From Physcia stellaris (Eukaryota; Ascomycota; Lecanoromycetes; Caliciales; Physciaceae), in assembly GCA_018902385.1 (NCBI GenBank), contig JABSSW010000030.1, positions 186,001 to 250,000 of the forward strand: a DNA stretch of 64,000 nt. Direction: 5' to 3'. Both the position numbers and the translations under genes were made by a program. This document shows, piece by piece, positions 22,301 through 33,229 of this stretch (the first letter of the stretch is position 1; the number at the start of each line of letters is the position of its first letter). Under the pieces are notes generated by a model. The model did no database searches. It saw nothing but the letters and a program-made list of their open reading frames with translations, and was not told where the DNA came from.

Positions 22301-24650
22301 AATCAGAATATCGATGTACGTCTGCTCATTTCGTTTTGATATTTTACAAGTCTGAATGCGTGATGAAGATTTCAGAAAGCGATTGAATCGTGTCAAAAAC
22401 ACGTCTTCAAAATTCAGAATTTCGTTTTATTGTTTCGCATTTGTTAATGAACAGACGCATTGTCGTATAAAGTGATGATTGAATTCAATGAAATCAAAAA
22501 TCGAATTTGTGAAGTTTCGAGAGGAGAAATTCAGACTCGAGAACGAACAATGAATACATTTCGCATTCTGTACAACTCGTGTATTTTACGACTAGTGCAT
22601 GTTTTGTTTCGCAAAAAGTGTGCAACATCATCATCAAAAAAAATGATGATGTTTTATTACACGTAATAGCGTTTTTTGACAGTAAATTCATACATCGCAG
22701 TTGATATTTCGTTTTTTTGCAAAATTCAAAGTTCAAATCAATAAATTCAATTCAACAACAGCGACATGTATCGTCACGTGTATTGAATCAAAGCGTTTGC
22801 AATTTATTGACTAGCTAGCTATATATGTAAAGACTGTATATCAGGAAATTGAAACAGATTAAACGAACGTGCAACGAGCAAAACGATAATGAAAGTACAA
22901 CAATAATGACAGTATTGAAAAAGTCGAAAGCAAATCTCAAACGCTCATTTTTGCAATGCAAAAATCATCAATTCGCAATAACACGTTTTTGTTTTGCAAG
23001 ACGATGTTTAGAAATCGTCAAAATTTTGACTATTCATAAAGAAATGCTCGAATGAATAGTGATTTTTTTTTTTGATTCAGCTTTTTGCTTATCTTTGTTC
23101 AGATTTTTGTTTTGCAAAATCGTCAATTGTATTTGCATTTGAAACATGCGTTCTTCATGCTGTTGATTTTGTCGCATTGTTTTTCTGTCGCGTTGCAGAA
23201 TTTCACGATCGAATTGCAAGCGACGTTTTTTGAATTCGTGTTTGTTTTGAGTCAAAGCAAATTCGATGCGTTTATTCTTCATTTTCATCAAAGCGTCGAC
23301 AACGAAACGCTGTTTGAAATTTTTTTTTTTTTGTTTCGCTTTTGATTCGTATCATTTTCGAGATCGTATGAATGAACACGTTTACTTTTCTTGATTTGAA
23401 CTTGTTTGAAAGATTTCGCATGAGCGAATTTTGCAAAAGTTTTCGCAAAGATCTTCGCAAAAGTTTTCGCAAATGCGAAAGATTTGAAAACAGAAATTTT
23501 GATGACTGTCGAATCAGCGAATTTTGCAAACATTTTGACAGAAAATAAAACGAAAGAAAAAATATTTTGAGTCAAGTTTTCAAAATTCGAGACATCGTCA
23601 AATGCGTAGCCTGTTAATCAAGTGAGTATTGAGATTTTTCGAACAAAGTGAACAGCAAATTTATTTAGAAGATTCGCGTCGAAAATTTCAAAACGAATCA
23701 ACATTTCGTCAATGTGAATATCGCGAGTTTTTTTTTTTTTTTTGCGAACGTTTTTTCGTTTCATCGTTAATTTTATCGTCGTTCAAAAGATTTTGAGTCA
23801 ATTCAACGACGAATTCAAAAAAAATTGCTCGAAAATTTGTTGATCAATTTTTTCAAAAATCACGTCATTTTCGACATCGATATCGTTGTTGTTTTGTTTT
23901 TCAACATTTTTGAAACAACGATTTGCAAATTTCGTCGATTCGATTGTTCAAATTCGAAAAAAAATCGATGTAACGTTCGATCGCTCGTTCATAATTTTTC
24001 GAATTCGTAATATCAAAGCATTTTCGTTACAATGATTGCTTTGATGATAAAAATTTCAACGATATTTTTGATCGATCATCGATTGATTGTGATCGTCAAA
24101 ATCAACGTTTCAATTCGTGAAATCGATTTTGTTTCGCATGTTTTTGAACATATTCATCATGTTAACGAGTTTTTCAACGAATTTTTGAGAAATGACAAAG
24201 AACATTATCGCAATCAAATTCAAATCATCGAAATATTTTTTCGCGTTTTCGATTTTGACGTTTTTCAAATAATAAATAACATTCAAACATTTGTTCGAAA
24301 CAAAATTTTTCGATTGAATCGTTTCGCGATTGTTGCAACGATTTTTGAAAATCATTTGACGCGAGCGTTTTGAATGAAAAAATTTGAGTTTGTGAAATTT
24401 CAATAACGATTTGAGTGAATTTTTTGATACGAGACATGACGAAACAACAATGCAAATACGACGATTCTAATGAAAATATCAACGAGTTGACGTTTCGATG
24501 CAATTATCAAAATTTGAATCAATACAAAAGACAAAACAAATCGCTCATCATTTACGAAATGAATCATGATTGTGATTTCGATTAAAACAACAACAACAAC
24601 GCGAGAAGCGAGAAACAACGCGAGAAACGAGATTTCGTTTTTCACGCTAG
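22301..24650 (-). mobile_element. AT-rich transposon remnant with a possible Myb/SANT-like partner protein
   Basis: Minus-strand fragments at about 23575-23034 encode a long basic and Gln/Glu/Lys-rich helix (for example FKKRRLQFDREILQRDRK and QQHEERMFQMQIQLTILQNK) preceded by a Lys/Arg stretch with YDLENDTNQKRNKKKK. This is the kind of C-terminal coiled coil found in Myb/SANT-like proteins that accompany PIF/Harbinger transposases, so the stretch may be the second gene of the same element or of a sibling. The DNA-binding half (expected about 24400-23900) is too mutated to confirm. Many interruptions. Low confidence on family. Confidence 0.35.
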
Positions 24651-24653
24651 TGA

Positions 24654-24801
24654 TTTGTGAACCATATGGGTTTTCAAATAAATTAATTGAAATGAATTCG
24701 TCTGATTTATTTTATTGTTTTTGTAGATTATATGATACGTAATTGCGACAATTTCTAGCGTGGAAAGAGTGTTTCACCCCTCTGTTTGTAGACCATATGG
24801 G
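24654..24801. repeat. 18-bp direct repeats at the right edge of the AT-rich island
   Basis: TTTGTGAACCATATGGGT (24654-24671) and TTTGTAGACCATATGGGT (24784-24801) flank about 110 bp at the place where composition returns to normal. Could mark the edge of an element. Confidence 0.4.
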
Positions 24802-25496
24802 TATTGTAGAAGGTCGAAAAAAGAGATCTGAAAATCCCTATTGACAGCCAAGTCGTTTTGCGACAGGAGGCTTGCGTGCAGCGGTTTCACCTTCTGTGAC
24901 CTTCTGAAACACCCATGCTAAGCATATTAACTAAGGAGGCATAGCGTATCTATATCATCGCATACCCGCCGAGTTCCTACAAGCGCATAGTCAGTTGTAT
25001 GGACATTCCAGTATTGTTGCCTGTATCGAGCTTGATTTGTCGGGTGAGTGAAGGCGGCGAAGCCAAGCCATGAAGAAGCGAGACGGCGATTACAGCGAGC
25101 AAGGGACGACAGGGGCTAATCGAAGCTCCATGGACTTGAAGCGTGAGCGCACTGATGATGGAGACATCCCGAGGTAACATGTAAGAAAAAAGTAGCATCT
25201 ACTCCTTGTCGTGTCATCTTACAGCATTGAGAACAGACAAATCACTTCTTCCTATTTCTTCGTTCCTTTCTCTTTGCCATAGTAGCTCCTCAAATTCGGC
25301 TTGGCTTTAGGTGTTCCTGATTGTCGCGTTTGCCTTACAAGTTTACGGGTTTTGCTTCCCGAATTTGGGAACCGTTTCATTGCCCTTGGATTCACCTAAA
25401 AGGGTCGTTATCGGTTAAACGGACGAAAGATGCCGATGCCGAAACGCGCCTTCCACGATTAACAACACCTCCTCATCTCCTTAAGACGACGCTATC
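24802..25496. other. intergenic, promoter side of the C2H2 protein gene
   Basis: Normal composition. Pyrimidine-rich tract around 25240-25290 and the 5' leader of the gene that starts at 25497. No separate gene seen. Confidence 0.5.
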
Positions 25497-26933
25497 ATGA
25501 CTGACGAAGAGGCAGCACGAGAGATCGATAGGATCATAGAGATCATGCAACGACACGATTCGGTATTGAAGAAAACTGCTCCGCCTTTGATCTGCCCGTA
25601 TCGGTCTCCAACGAACCAGCAGTCCGAGGCAGAGAGACAGACGCGCGCTAATGCCAGCATTGAAAGCCCAAAGGTACCAAAACCAATTACGTGTCAGTGT
25701 TTCTCATCAACGTTGACTGGAATCAAGATCAAACAGGAAGCACCCATCGAACCACATTCTTGCCTGAATGGGCTCGCGGCCATGCACGCGCCATCAGCTC
25801 CAACCAGTGGTATTGTCAACCACGGCCTGCCGTACGCTCTTCAATGGGCCGACCCTCCTGTGGACACGCCATCTACGGCTTCTCAAGCCGATCACGCCAG
25901 GACTGACTTACGAAGTAAGCACGTTATGTCCGAAGTAGAACGCCTTAAAGGTCTGCTTGCCGAGAGCGAAGCAAAACATAAGGTGAAGGACGAGCAGCTC
26001 CATCATCTAAGAAGCGAGTTGGGATCTAGCCGGCGCACTGTAGAAGATGTACGTGGTGGGAAGCTCCAGCAGCTACGGTCCGAGCTTGGATCTGCTCGAC
26101 GGACTATCTCAGACCAGGAACTGGAAATTAACAAGCTGAATGTGGCTTTGAATCACCAGAAAGAGCTAGTGACAGTCTATAAACAACTCATAACGACGCA
26201 GAGTATGACAGAGAATGGAACTTCTCGAGTAGATGTTTCACGTCCATCACTGAAACGTCTCTCATCACCCGAGCCAGCGTCAGATGTAAAGAGGATAAGG
26301 CCTGGCCCTGCATACGAAATGCCCTCCAAGCACGCGAATGGTAGCGGAATAGGTCAGCAGGCTTTCAGTGTCGCGCCGCCGCCCTGTAAGCCTGCATTCG
26401 ACCGACCCCAGGCGCCTCGTAGTTTTCTCAAAGAGCAGCCTCTAGATCCTCTACGCGAATCAGGCCAGAGCGAGTTTACCGTGCGAGGGGCTGACTTTTA
26501 TAGTCCGCCCTATTCCAACTACTTCCTTGAAAAGCATGAAATTGACCGCTATACCCCCCTCGGGTCGGTCAGCAAAGGATCAAGAGACAGATACATCCCA
26601 GCATATGAACTGGCGACGCACACAGCGTCTACTGCAGACCCTGATCTAATGCACTCAAAGCCTGTTCAGGCACTAGGGATGGTTTCCCAATCCCTAGGAA
26701 ATGGGGTGTCATTCCGTCTAAGCGGAGAACAGCGCCCTCTACTACCAGGCAATGCCCCTGAAGCCTTTGCCCGAGCTCAACGCCTCGGAGTCCCCTACGA
26801 TCCAGCAAAGCAGCCTGGTATTCCCCGGAAATGTGATCTTTGCTCGCAAATCCTGACTTCGGGATCAAAGCTGGATCAACATATGAGACGCTATCACCCA
26901 ATCCACCGTGTGGAATCCGCCTCCAAAACGTGA
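25497..26933 (+). CDS. coiled-coil protein with a single C-terminal C2H2 zinc finger
   Basis: Intronless, 478 residues from the ATG at 25497. A coiled coil spans about residues 140-235 (VMSEVERLKGLLAESEAKHK, two near-repeats LHHLRSELGSSRRTVEDVRG and LQQLRSELGSARRTISDQE). The middle is disordered and rich in Ser/Pro with a basic KRLSSPEPASDVKRIRP patch that could be a nuclear signal. The C-terminus has one C2H2 finger, CDLC..HMRRYH (C-x2-C-x12-H-x4-H), around residues 446-467. Likely nuclear, dimeric DNA- or RNA-associated protein; no name recognised. It is the first gene after the AT-rich island. Confidence 0.8.
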   Translation: MTDEEAAREIDRIIEIMQRHDSVLKKTAPPLICPYRSPTNQQSEAERQTRANASIESPKVPKPITCQCFSSTLTGIKIKQEAPIEPHSCLNGLAAMHAPSAPTSGIVNHGLPYALQWADPPVDTPSTASQADHARTDLRSKHVMSEVERLKGLLAESEAKHKVKDEQLHHLRSELGSSRRTVEDVRGGKLQQLRSELGSARRTISDQELEINKLNVALNHQKELVTVYKQLITTQSMTENGTSRVDVSRPSLKRLSSPEPASDVKRIRPGPAYEMPSKHANGSGIGQQAFSVAPPPCKPAFDRPQAPRSFLKEQPLDPLRESGQSEFTVRGADFYSPPYSNYFLEKHEIDRYTPLGSVSKGSRDRYIPAYELATHTASTADPDLMHSKPVQALGMVSQSLGNGVSFRLSGEQRPLLPGNAPEAFARAQRLGVPYDPAKQPGIPRKCDLCSQILTSGSKLDQHMRRYHPIHRVESASKT

Positions 26934-29322
26934 AGAATGAGTTGGGAAAGATCAGACGCGAAAAGAGTGCTGTTCAGCTCCATAGATTGACCCTGATGCT
27001 GCTTCAGCAGCTTTCATCAATTAATCCCGGGAGAACATAGTTTATGGCCGCGACTGATCTGCCAGTCGCGGCTCTAGCAGGATTTGCATTCCTGGCTTTG
27101 CATACATCCTGAAAAACACATTCTAGATAGACTGGTTGAAAGCGATATCCTATTAGGCAGCAGTAGACCTATTTACGGTGTGAATGTCGGTCAACTAAAA
27201 TCAAGCTATAGTCGCCAACTCATTTAAACACTATATGCAAAAAGCCAGCGCTACCAATCTCAAGTCTGTCTCAACCGTGTGTATGCCACTCAATACCACT
27301 CGTCGCATTTCCTGCCCCCTTCTCAAGCAAAGTATTGACTCTGGCACCAACCCTCCGATCCATCTCCGAACCAGTAGCATACATGAAGAGGAGGAAATCT
27401 GGCTGCGCTAATTTCTCGTGTCAGCCGCTTTTTTATTTCTGCTGTTTTTCTTGCTATCTCTCGCGTTCTCTCCGTGCTGAGTCTTCTGCCCCTGGAACAT
27501 GAAAGATGGATTATGAAGCCTGAAGAAGGCGGAACATGACATACCCATGAACGAAAAAACCCCTGCAAATAGCCCCTTTCTCCACTCCACCCAACTCCTC
27601 TCTTCTTCAATCAATCGATCCATTATTCGCTCCGCGTGGCTTGAGCAGTTTAGACCACGTTGAGGCTACCCATAGGCGGCAGGGACCCTGCCCCAGAGCT
27701 GGGAGTTCTGGCGGGTGGCGAACGCGTGGGTATTCGTTATGGCGAGTGTGCATGCGCCTGCACTTTACGTCTTGAGTTGGGCTTGAGCTCGTAAATCGCC
27801 CTCCCATCGAAAACCCCTTCCTCCATCCCCTTTATCCAAAGACTTTGTCCACGACACGAGAAGTCAAAAAATAAATAGAGCATAGAGCGATTGAATGACT
27901 GAGTATCAGTCTAGAAATAAAATAGCAACGATTTATTAATGAAGGTTTTGAAGTTCGGTTTATTTGAACGTGGATACACCTTGAGAGAAATAAGTATCAA
28001 CACCAGAAATTCAAATTTTAAGAAGCAAAAAAGAGGATAAAAAGATACGATTTGCGAGGACTTGAACACGGACATCCCAGAATTGCAAAAGAGAAGTGAG
28101 CTGCCACAAAAAGGAACGACAGTCACAGACTGCCTTGTAATCGTAAGCGACTACCCCTACGCCACGTCCTTCTTCTCCGAGAACATAATTCTCTTATTTT
28201 TTATATAAACTTGTGAGCTTCATATCATTCTGTGTCATGATATCTCCCGAAAATGCTGTTAGTTCTTATTCTACGCCTATTCGATTTTCAAAGCTGACAA
28301 GCATCATTCAGTAGATTTGACTACACATATGGAAATATTCATTTCGACTTTGACACTCAGGGAAACGCTCAAAGTTTTCACACGCACGCAAGACTCCGAA
28401 ATGACTCATGGGCTGAAGGGCATCACATGCATACCATAACACGGATCAACACCGTCACTCCAAACATCATGCCATTCCTCGCTCCTTTCTCGGTCGAACA
28501 CAGTCGCAGTAAGCCAAAGTGAGCTCCCCTTACGAAGTAAATTGCCTATCAGGGAGGGCATTGATATCTGCATAGCCCGAGTAGACGGTGGCTGCAGTGG
28601 ATGACGTTGCAGCCTGAAAGATGAGCAGGATTCCATTGGGTTAACTGACATTCTGGAAGCATATATAATGGACAAGAGTCTTTCAAGTCTGGTCGAGCTG
28701 TCGTCAGAAAACGCAGAGATCTTACTCTCTTTCTGCTGCTTCGGTCCAATAACTCATCGTACGGCTCAATGCTCAGAAGGCACAGCCCACGTCATCTCAT
28801 CCCTGCAGCGCTGACTCGGCCACCCGTATCTGCTTCTCTCATGACTTAATCTCGTACTGCTCCCATCTCCCCAAACCCCACATTATTCCCTCATCCTCCT
28901 CAACCACTTCGGATCATCATAAACGCTATATGCCGCAAATCCCTTCCCCTAAACACCTTGTTCGTCGACGATAAAGGGGTAGATAAAGTAGCACAAGGAA
29001 AGTGCTTTCGTAAACTCCCTCTCACACTGCTGGTGGTCGCACAGAGAAAGATTTCGGATACATTATTTGTTTTTTGTTGTCTTGGGGCTACTCGAAATCG
29101 GATGATGGACCTCGTTTTACGAGTGGTCTGCTGGTTTGGAGTTTGTCTCAAGGGCATTATTGTGGATTGGAACAGCTTATCGGTAGAAAGCGTCATTCCA
29201 GCTTCTTCTTCCCATGGCGAGTTTAATCTGCTAAATCTCACTAATGACGAGCCCGGACCCCCTCATCGCCTATCTCTTCGTCCCCTATGCTTATGTGCCC
29301 CATACCCACAACACCTTCTCCA
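26934..29322. other. 2.4-kb intergenic stretch
   Basis: Several short open frames without recognisable motifs. Contains a Pol III-like A box/B box/T-run at 28038-28165, listed separately. 28180-28400 is AT-rich but lacks the CpT/CpC depletion of the mutated islands. Confidence 0.45.
28038..28165 (-). ncRNA. tRNA-like Pol III unit (tRNA relic or SINE-type), tentative
   Basis: On the minus strand an A-box-like TGGCGTAGGGG (28163-28153) followed by GTAGTCGC, a B-box-like GTTCAAGTCC (28067-28058) and a T5 run (28043-28039) occur in the right order. The A-to-B distance is longer than in a plain tRNA, and I could not fold acceptor or T stems well, so it is not a normal tRNA gene; an intron-bearing degenerate tRNA or a tRNA-derived SINE is possible. 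Confidence 0.25.
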
Positions 29323-29667
29323 CTAACATTTGTAGTAACACTTCATACTCTGTCCACCCCCGAAATTCCCGCACTTCGTTCCGAAAACAGTATTTCCTGT
29401 ACTCCCCAGCGGGTTCTGGCAGTTCTTATCGCTGTACGCCGCACAGTTAGTCCCATAAATTCCATCCCCTTGCACCTTGAGACTGCCGAACGGGTACACG
29501 TAGCAGTTGCCGGCACAGGTGGGCTGGTAGGAGGTTTCGATGTTGCCGTTGGCGCAGTTGGAGCCAGAGTAGACGGATACACATGCGAGGCCTGAACAGT
29601 CTTTGGCGTAGGTGAGGCGGAAGAGGAGGAGAGGGAGGGGAAGGAGGTAAGACTGGGAGATCTTCAT
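29323..29667 (-). CDS. small secreted cysteine-rich protein A (10 Cys)
   Basis: Intronless, 114 residues. Signal peptide MKISQSYLLPLPLLLFRLTYA, then a mature part of about 93 residues with ten cysteines (five potential disulfides) and little charge. Core block PTCAGNCYVYPFGSLKVQGD, then a GTNCAAYSDKNCQN block and a KCYYKC end. It is a clear paralogue of the plus-strand gene at 31521, with every cysteine matched. No family recognised; size, secretion and cysteine content fit an apoplastic effector-like or antimicrobial protein, which is inference. Start chosen at the ATG giving a full signal peptide. Confidence 0.85.
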   Translation of the reverse strand: MKISQSYLLPLPLLLFRLTYAKDCSGLACVSVYSGSNCANGNIETSYQPTCAGNCYVYPFGSLKVQGDGIYGTNCAAYSDKNCQNPLGSTGNTVFGTKCGNFGGGQSMKCYYKC

Positions 29668-31520
29668 TGCGGCTGAGGAAGAGAAGGCGGTGGTGTTAAG
29701 ATCGGTAGTAGAGTACCTCTCCTGAGAGTGAAGAAGACTGGCGTCGCAAGGGTGGCGGAACGGAGGCTTTTGGCCTTTTTTCTATGGCTTCCGGCAGCTG
29801 GAGAGTGAATCTTGCCTCTGGACCGCGTTGGAAGCCTCGTATTTATCATATTTACCTATGAGCATCTATCTCCGCGGCGCGGTGGCTGGAAGCCGAATAA
29901 ATGTGAGTGCTGCAGAGATGAACCCAGCGATTGCCCCAACAATCCAAGATTGAGAGACTCGCACGCATAGAGCAGATCCACATTCTCGTGTTTGGTTGAC
30001 AGTCGTCGTGCGGGGAAGATGCTCAGCTGCTTACAGATCTTGTGTGACAGGTTTGACTAAGCCATGGGGAGATGGTAACGGTAGTATTCTGATCGCTTAA
30101 CATCTGCCACAATTAGTTAGTTACATTCATTCTTTGAAAGGCAGACACGCCATTTAGCAATGCTCTCGCTTCACATTCCCAAATTCAGAAGAGACACTTC
30201 TGCTTAGATATTTCTTCGGGCAGCACTCTACACCGCTAGAGCCTCAGCTAATGCTCGGTCATGCTGACGCCGTTCGTGGGGAAACCCTTTATTGCTAGTG
30301 TCATTGGTCACAGGACTATCGTCCATTGCATGTCTCATGTGGTCGACATTGTTCTGATGCTGCAAGGGCCATGAAGGGATTTGTACGCTACCACTTTTCG
30401 GACCACTGAAGACGGAGCAAGCGACGAGAGAGGTTAAGAAAAGGGGTATTACTTGCTTATCGTGGAAGCAATAATGGAGTGTAGAGATCAGGTTACTTGT
30501 CGATGCACTTTCTTGGCACGCGGTGCACCTCGTTTTAGCTGCTGCATCCGTGACCGGCTTCGAAGCACGAAATGGTATAATTCAGGAGGTTTTCGGTGCA
30601 TACCAGATTACTGGTGCGTTGCATTTCTCGTCGTACAATGAGTGTTAGTCCTCCAGATCCGTTGCAATTAACCCTGCGGCTGGCCCACTTAATGCTAGAG
30701 GTATTGCTGTTCCTGCACCCGAACATGATTTCTCGTTTGAAACTGTCTTGATTTACCTAGTACTATGCCATTTGGACTAAAACCCACTTGTCGATCGTGG
30801 GGAAAACACACAATGAGCGTTCTGCAACGAGGGTTGCCACGAGATCGTTTATCGTTGTGCCAATTCTGACTGCCCGCTCGATGCACCGTGGGCGACAAAT
30901 CTAACCACTACCGACGAATTTTGACGAGCGTGCAGGATGCGTGACGCCAGGTCCAAAGGCCCGATCACGTAACAATGCTTCAATTCTCTTACTTCTCCTC
31001 TCATCATTTCCATCCGAACCTGCTGCTCAGCTGTGGTAGAGAAGGAAATGCTGATGGGAATGGTTGGTCGAGGTTGAGTTCCCGAGTCAGCGTGCATTTC
31101 CAGAACGAGCGATCATTGGTTCCCAGGCGAGTACTATTAAGCAATGCTGCAGGTCTCTCGTGTCTGCATAACACTGAGTCAGCCATATTACAGAGCATGT
31201 CTATCCTTTCAAATCAATCCATCTAGATCTGCGCCGGCAACAGCTGGTGGCAACGCCAGCCAACACAATGATGTGGTTTTCCGCGGGGTCCACCAAAAGA
31301 AGGATCTTCACGGTATTCCTTTCACGTCGACTGCTCATACGGTAGAGTCTGGGAAGAATATATAACCGGCTTGAGAGTTACAATCGAGGATGGAAACATA
31401 CTCCCTCATACCATCTCACCTTCTCCAACAAGGAACAGTCCTCGCGTCCAACCATTAGTACATTAAACTCCCACAGCGACCAAACCTCAAACTCGAACCA
31501 ACGATACTTAAGCTTCAACT
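29668..31520. other. shared 1.85-kb upstream region of the divergent secreted-protein pair
   Basis: No supported gene. Holds the promoters of both small secreted protein genes. Confidence 0.5.
31359..31365 (+). promoter_or_regulatory. TATA box for secreted protein B
   Basis: TATATAA about 155 bp before the start codon, followed by a CT/CA-rich leader typical of strongly expressed fungal genes. Confidence 0.5.
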
Positions 31521-31880
31521 ATGAAGCTTCTTCATTTCTCTCTCGCCCTCTTCTCCCTCTTCACAAACCCCGCTCTCACAGCCGATTGCTCCGGCAAGCC
31601 AGGTCAACCAAACGGCGAATGTGTAAAAGTGTATGCGGGCTCCGGCTGCTCAAACCTCGAAACCAGCTATCGCCCCACCTGCGCAGGGAACTGCTATGTC
31701 TATCCATTCGGCAGCTTGGTGGTCTCGGGTGATGGAATCTTCGGTACCAACTGTGTTGCTTACTCGGATAACAACTGTCAGAATCAGATCGGGTCGACGG
31801 GGAACACGAAGGGGTCGACGTGTAAGACTTTCGATGCGGGTAATGGCGCTAAGAGCATGAAGTGCTATTACCGGTGCTAG
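31521..31880 (+). CDS. small secreted cysteine-rich protein B (10 Cys)
   Basis: Intronless, 119 residues. Signal peptide MKLLHFSLALFSLFTNPALTA, then a mature part with ten cysteines in the same order as protein A: core PTCAGNCYVYPFGSLVVSGD, GTNCVAYSDNNCQN, and C-terminal KCYYRC. Compared with A it has a short insertion near the mature N-terminus (GKPGQPNGEC) and near the eighth cysteine. The pair is divergently arranged. Function unknown; probably secreted and disulfide-stabilised. Confidence 0.87.
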   Translation: MKLLHFSLALFSLFTNPALTADCSGKPGQPNGECVKVYAGSGCSNLETSYRPTCAGNCYVYPFGSLVVSGDGIFGTNCVAYSDNNCQNQIGSTGNTKGSTCKTFDAGNGAKSMKCYYRC

Positions 31881-31977
31881 ATGTTAGGTTGCATAGGAGG
31901 CAGCCACAAAGTAGGAAACAATGGATCATAGGTCAGGTGGGGAACAAGGATGTGGACTGGTGGGGAGATGATTCCTG

Positions 31978-32284
31978 TAGGGATGTGCAGAACGCACTGG
32001 AATCTCTTGGCGAAAATAATTTTACTTTCCCGCACCTCTCACCAAAAGTTCGCTGCAAAGTGATTAACCGTCATGACAAGAAATGCTCACAAGTGAAAAA
32101 AAGATCATACAATTCATCATGATATATATGAATTGTTATGCACAATGTCAAAATGTGATCGTTTCCATCAGATTGAATAGCAAAAAGCTGTGAAGGTTTT
32201 GAAGATGCACCGAGATTTAGTGCGGGGTGCGGAGAAGTGAACTTTTTATTGCCAAGACATTCCCGTGCGTTCTGCACATCCCTA
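31978..32284. mobile_element. MITE with terminal inverted repeats and TA target duplication
   Basis: A 303-bp element (31980-32282) flanked by TA on both sides. The ends are GGGATGTGCAGAACGCAC and its exact complement (18 bp perfect), with a weaker inverted match for about 65 bp. No coding capacity. TA duplication suggests a Tc1/mariner-type origin. It sits about 100 bp behind secreted protein B. Confidence 0.85.
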
Positions 32285-33229
32285 ATCCGTCTCCTGCAGA
32301 CTTCTGGAGAACCGTCATGTCAAGATTTCTGTGCATAAGGTTACTCATCACTTGTGTCTAAGCACACTGCAGAAAAGCTCCATCCTATAGCCACGTCAAA
32401 GTTAGGCAGATTAGCCCCCCCACGTCGCTGCTGTCGTAGTGTTTCCACCTTTGGTAATTTCTTGCTGCGATCCAGCCTTTGACCCAGAGGCACACATCTC
32501 TATCAATGACGCATGATGGCACCAATCAAGGTCCAACACTGTAATTCATGGTGAAAGCGCGAATGATGAGTACCACGAACTAGTGTTGAGTGGATCTAGT
32601 GTACGGGAAATCGATCAAGGGTTCCAGGACTTCGCATGAGGTGAGGTAGTGCCCAGACTACGGTATGATGTAGATATTATTAGCCGGTTCAAGTCTCAGG
32701 TAGATCTACCCCGAAGGGAAGTAACATTCCGTCGCACAAGAACGATTCTTTTCCCATCGTAGAGTCCCCTCATAAAAACTCGGACTGAATTAAGACACTG
32801 AGAACAGTATGAACAGGAACTCGTTAGCAGAATTGGAAAATGGATTGAGAGGACATGTTTCATTTCCGTGTGACGCATGATATGATATATGTTGCTTGAA
32901 TTGGAAGAGTCTGAGGTATGGTATTGTTAAATGGTTTAAATGTTCTATATGGGGTTGGAAAAGGAAAAGGTATACGAGCTCTATAGAGGACGCTTGAAAC
33001 TGTCTTCATATTTATTAGCTTTGGAAATAGGTCAAGAGGGATAAGATGGATAGTGATTACGGAGAGAGACTCACAATTGATTTTCTATCCAGAGAAATTT
33101 TAGCATCGAGAGATGATACCCATTGACGGAAATTTTGCTTTTCTCTTCAAATTCTCATCTCTCGCTCTTCATCAGCTCATAATTCATATCTCATTACTTG
33201 ATCCTCATCCCCATCTCCTCTCTCTCTCT
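32285..33229. other. intergenic
   Basis: No gene, RNA or repeat that I can support between the MITE and the 3' end of the Gly/Ser-rich protein gene. Confidence 0.45.

Noticed and set aside
13381-24650. CRISPR-like or prokaryotic interpretation of the repeat-rich AT block
   Set aside because: No spaced direct repeats; introns and gene content show a fungal nuclear genome, and the AT bias is explained by C-to-T mutation of transposons.
31862-32277. Small frames on both strands behind secreted protein B
   Set aside because: They lie wholly or mostly in the MITE and are made from its inverted repeats.
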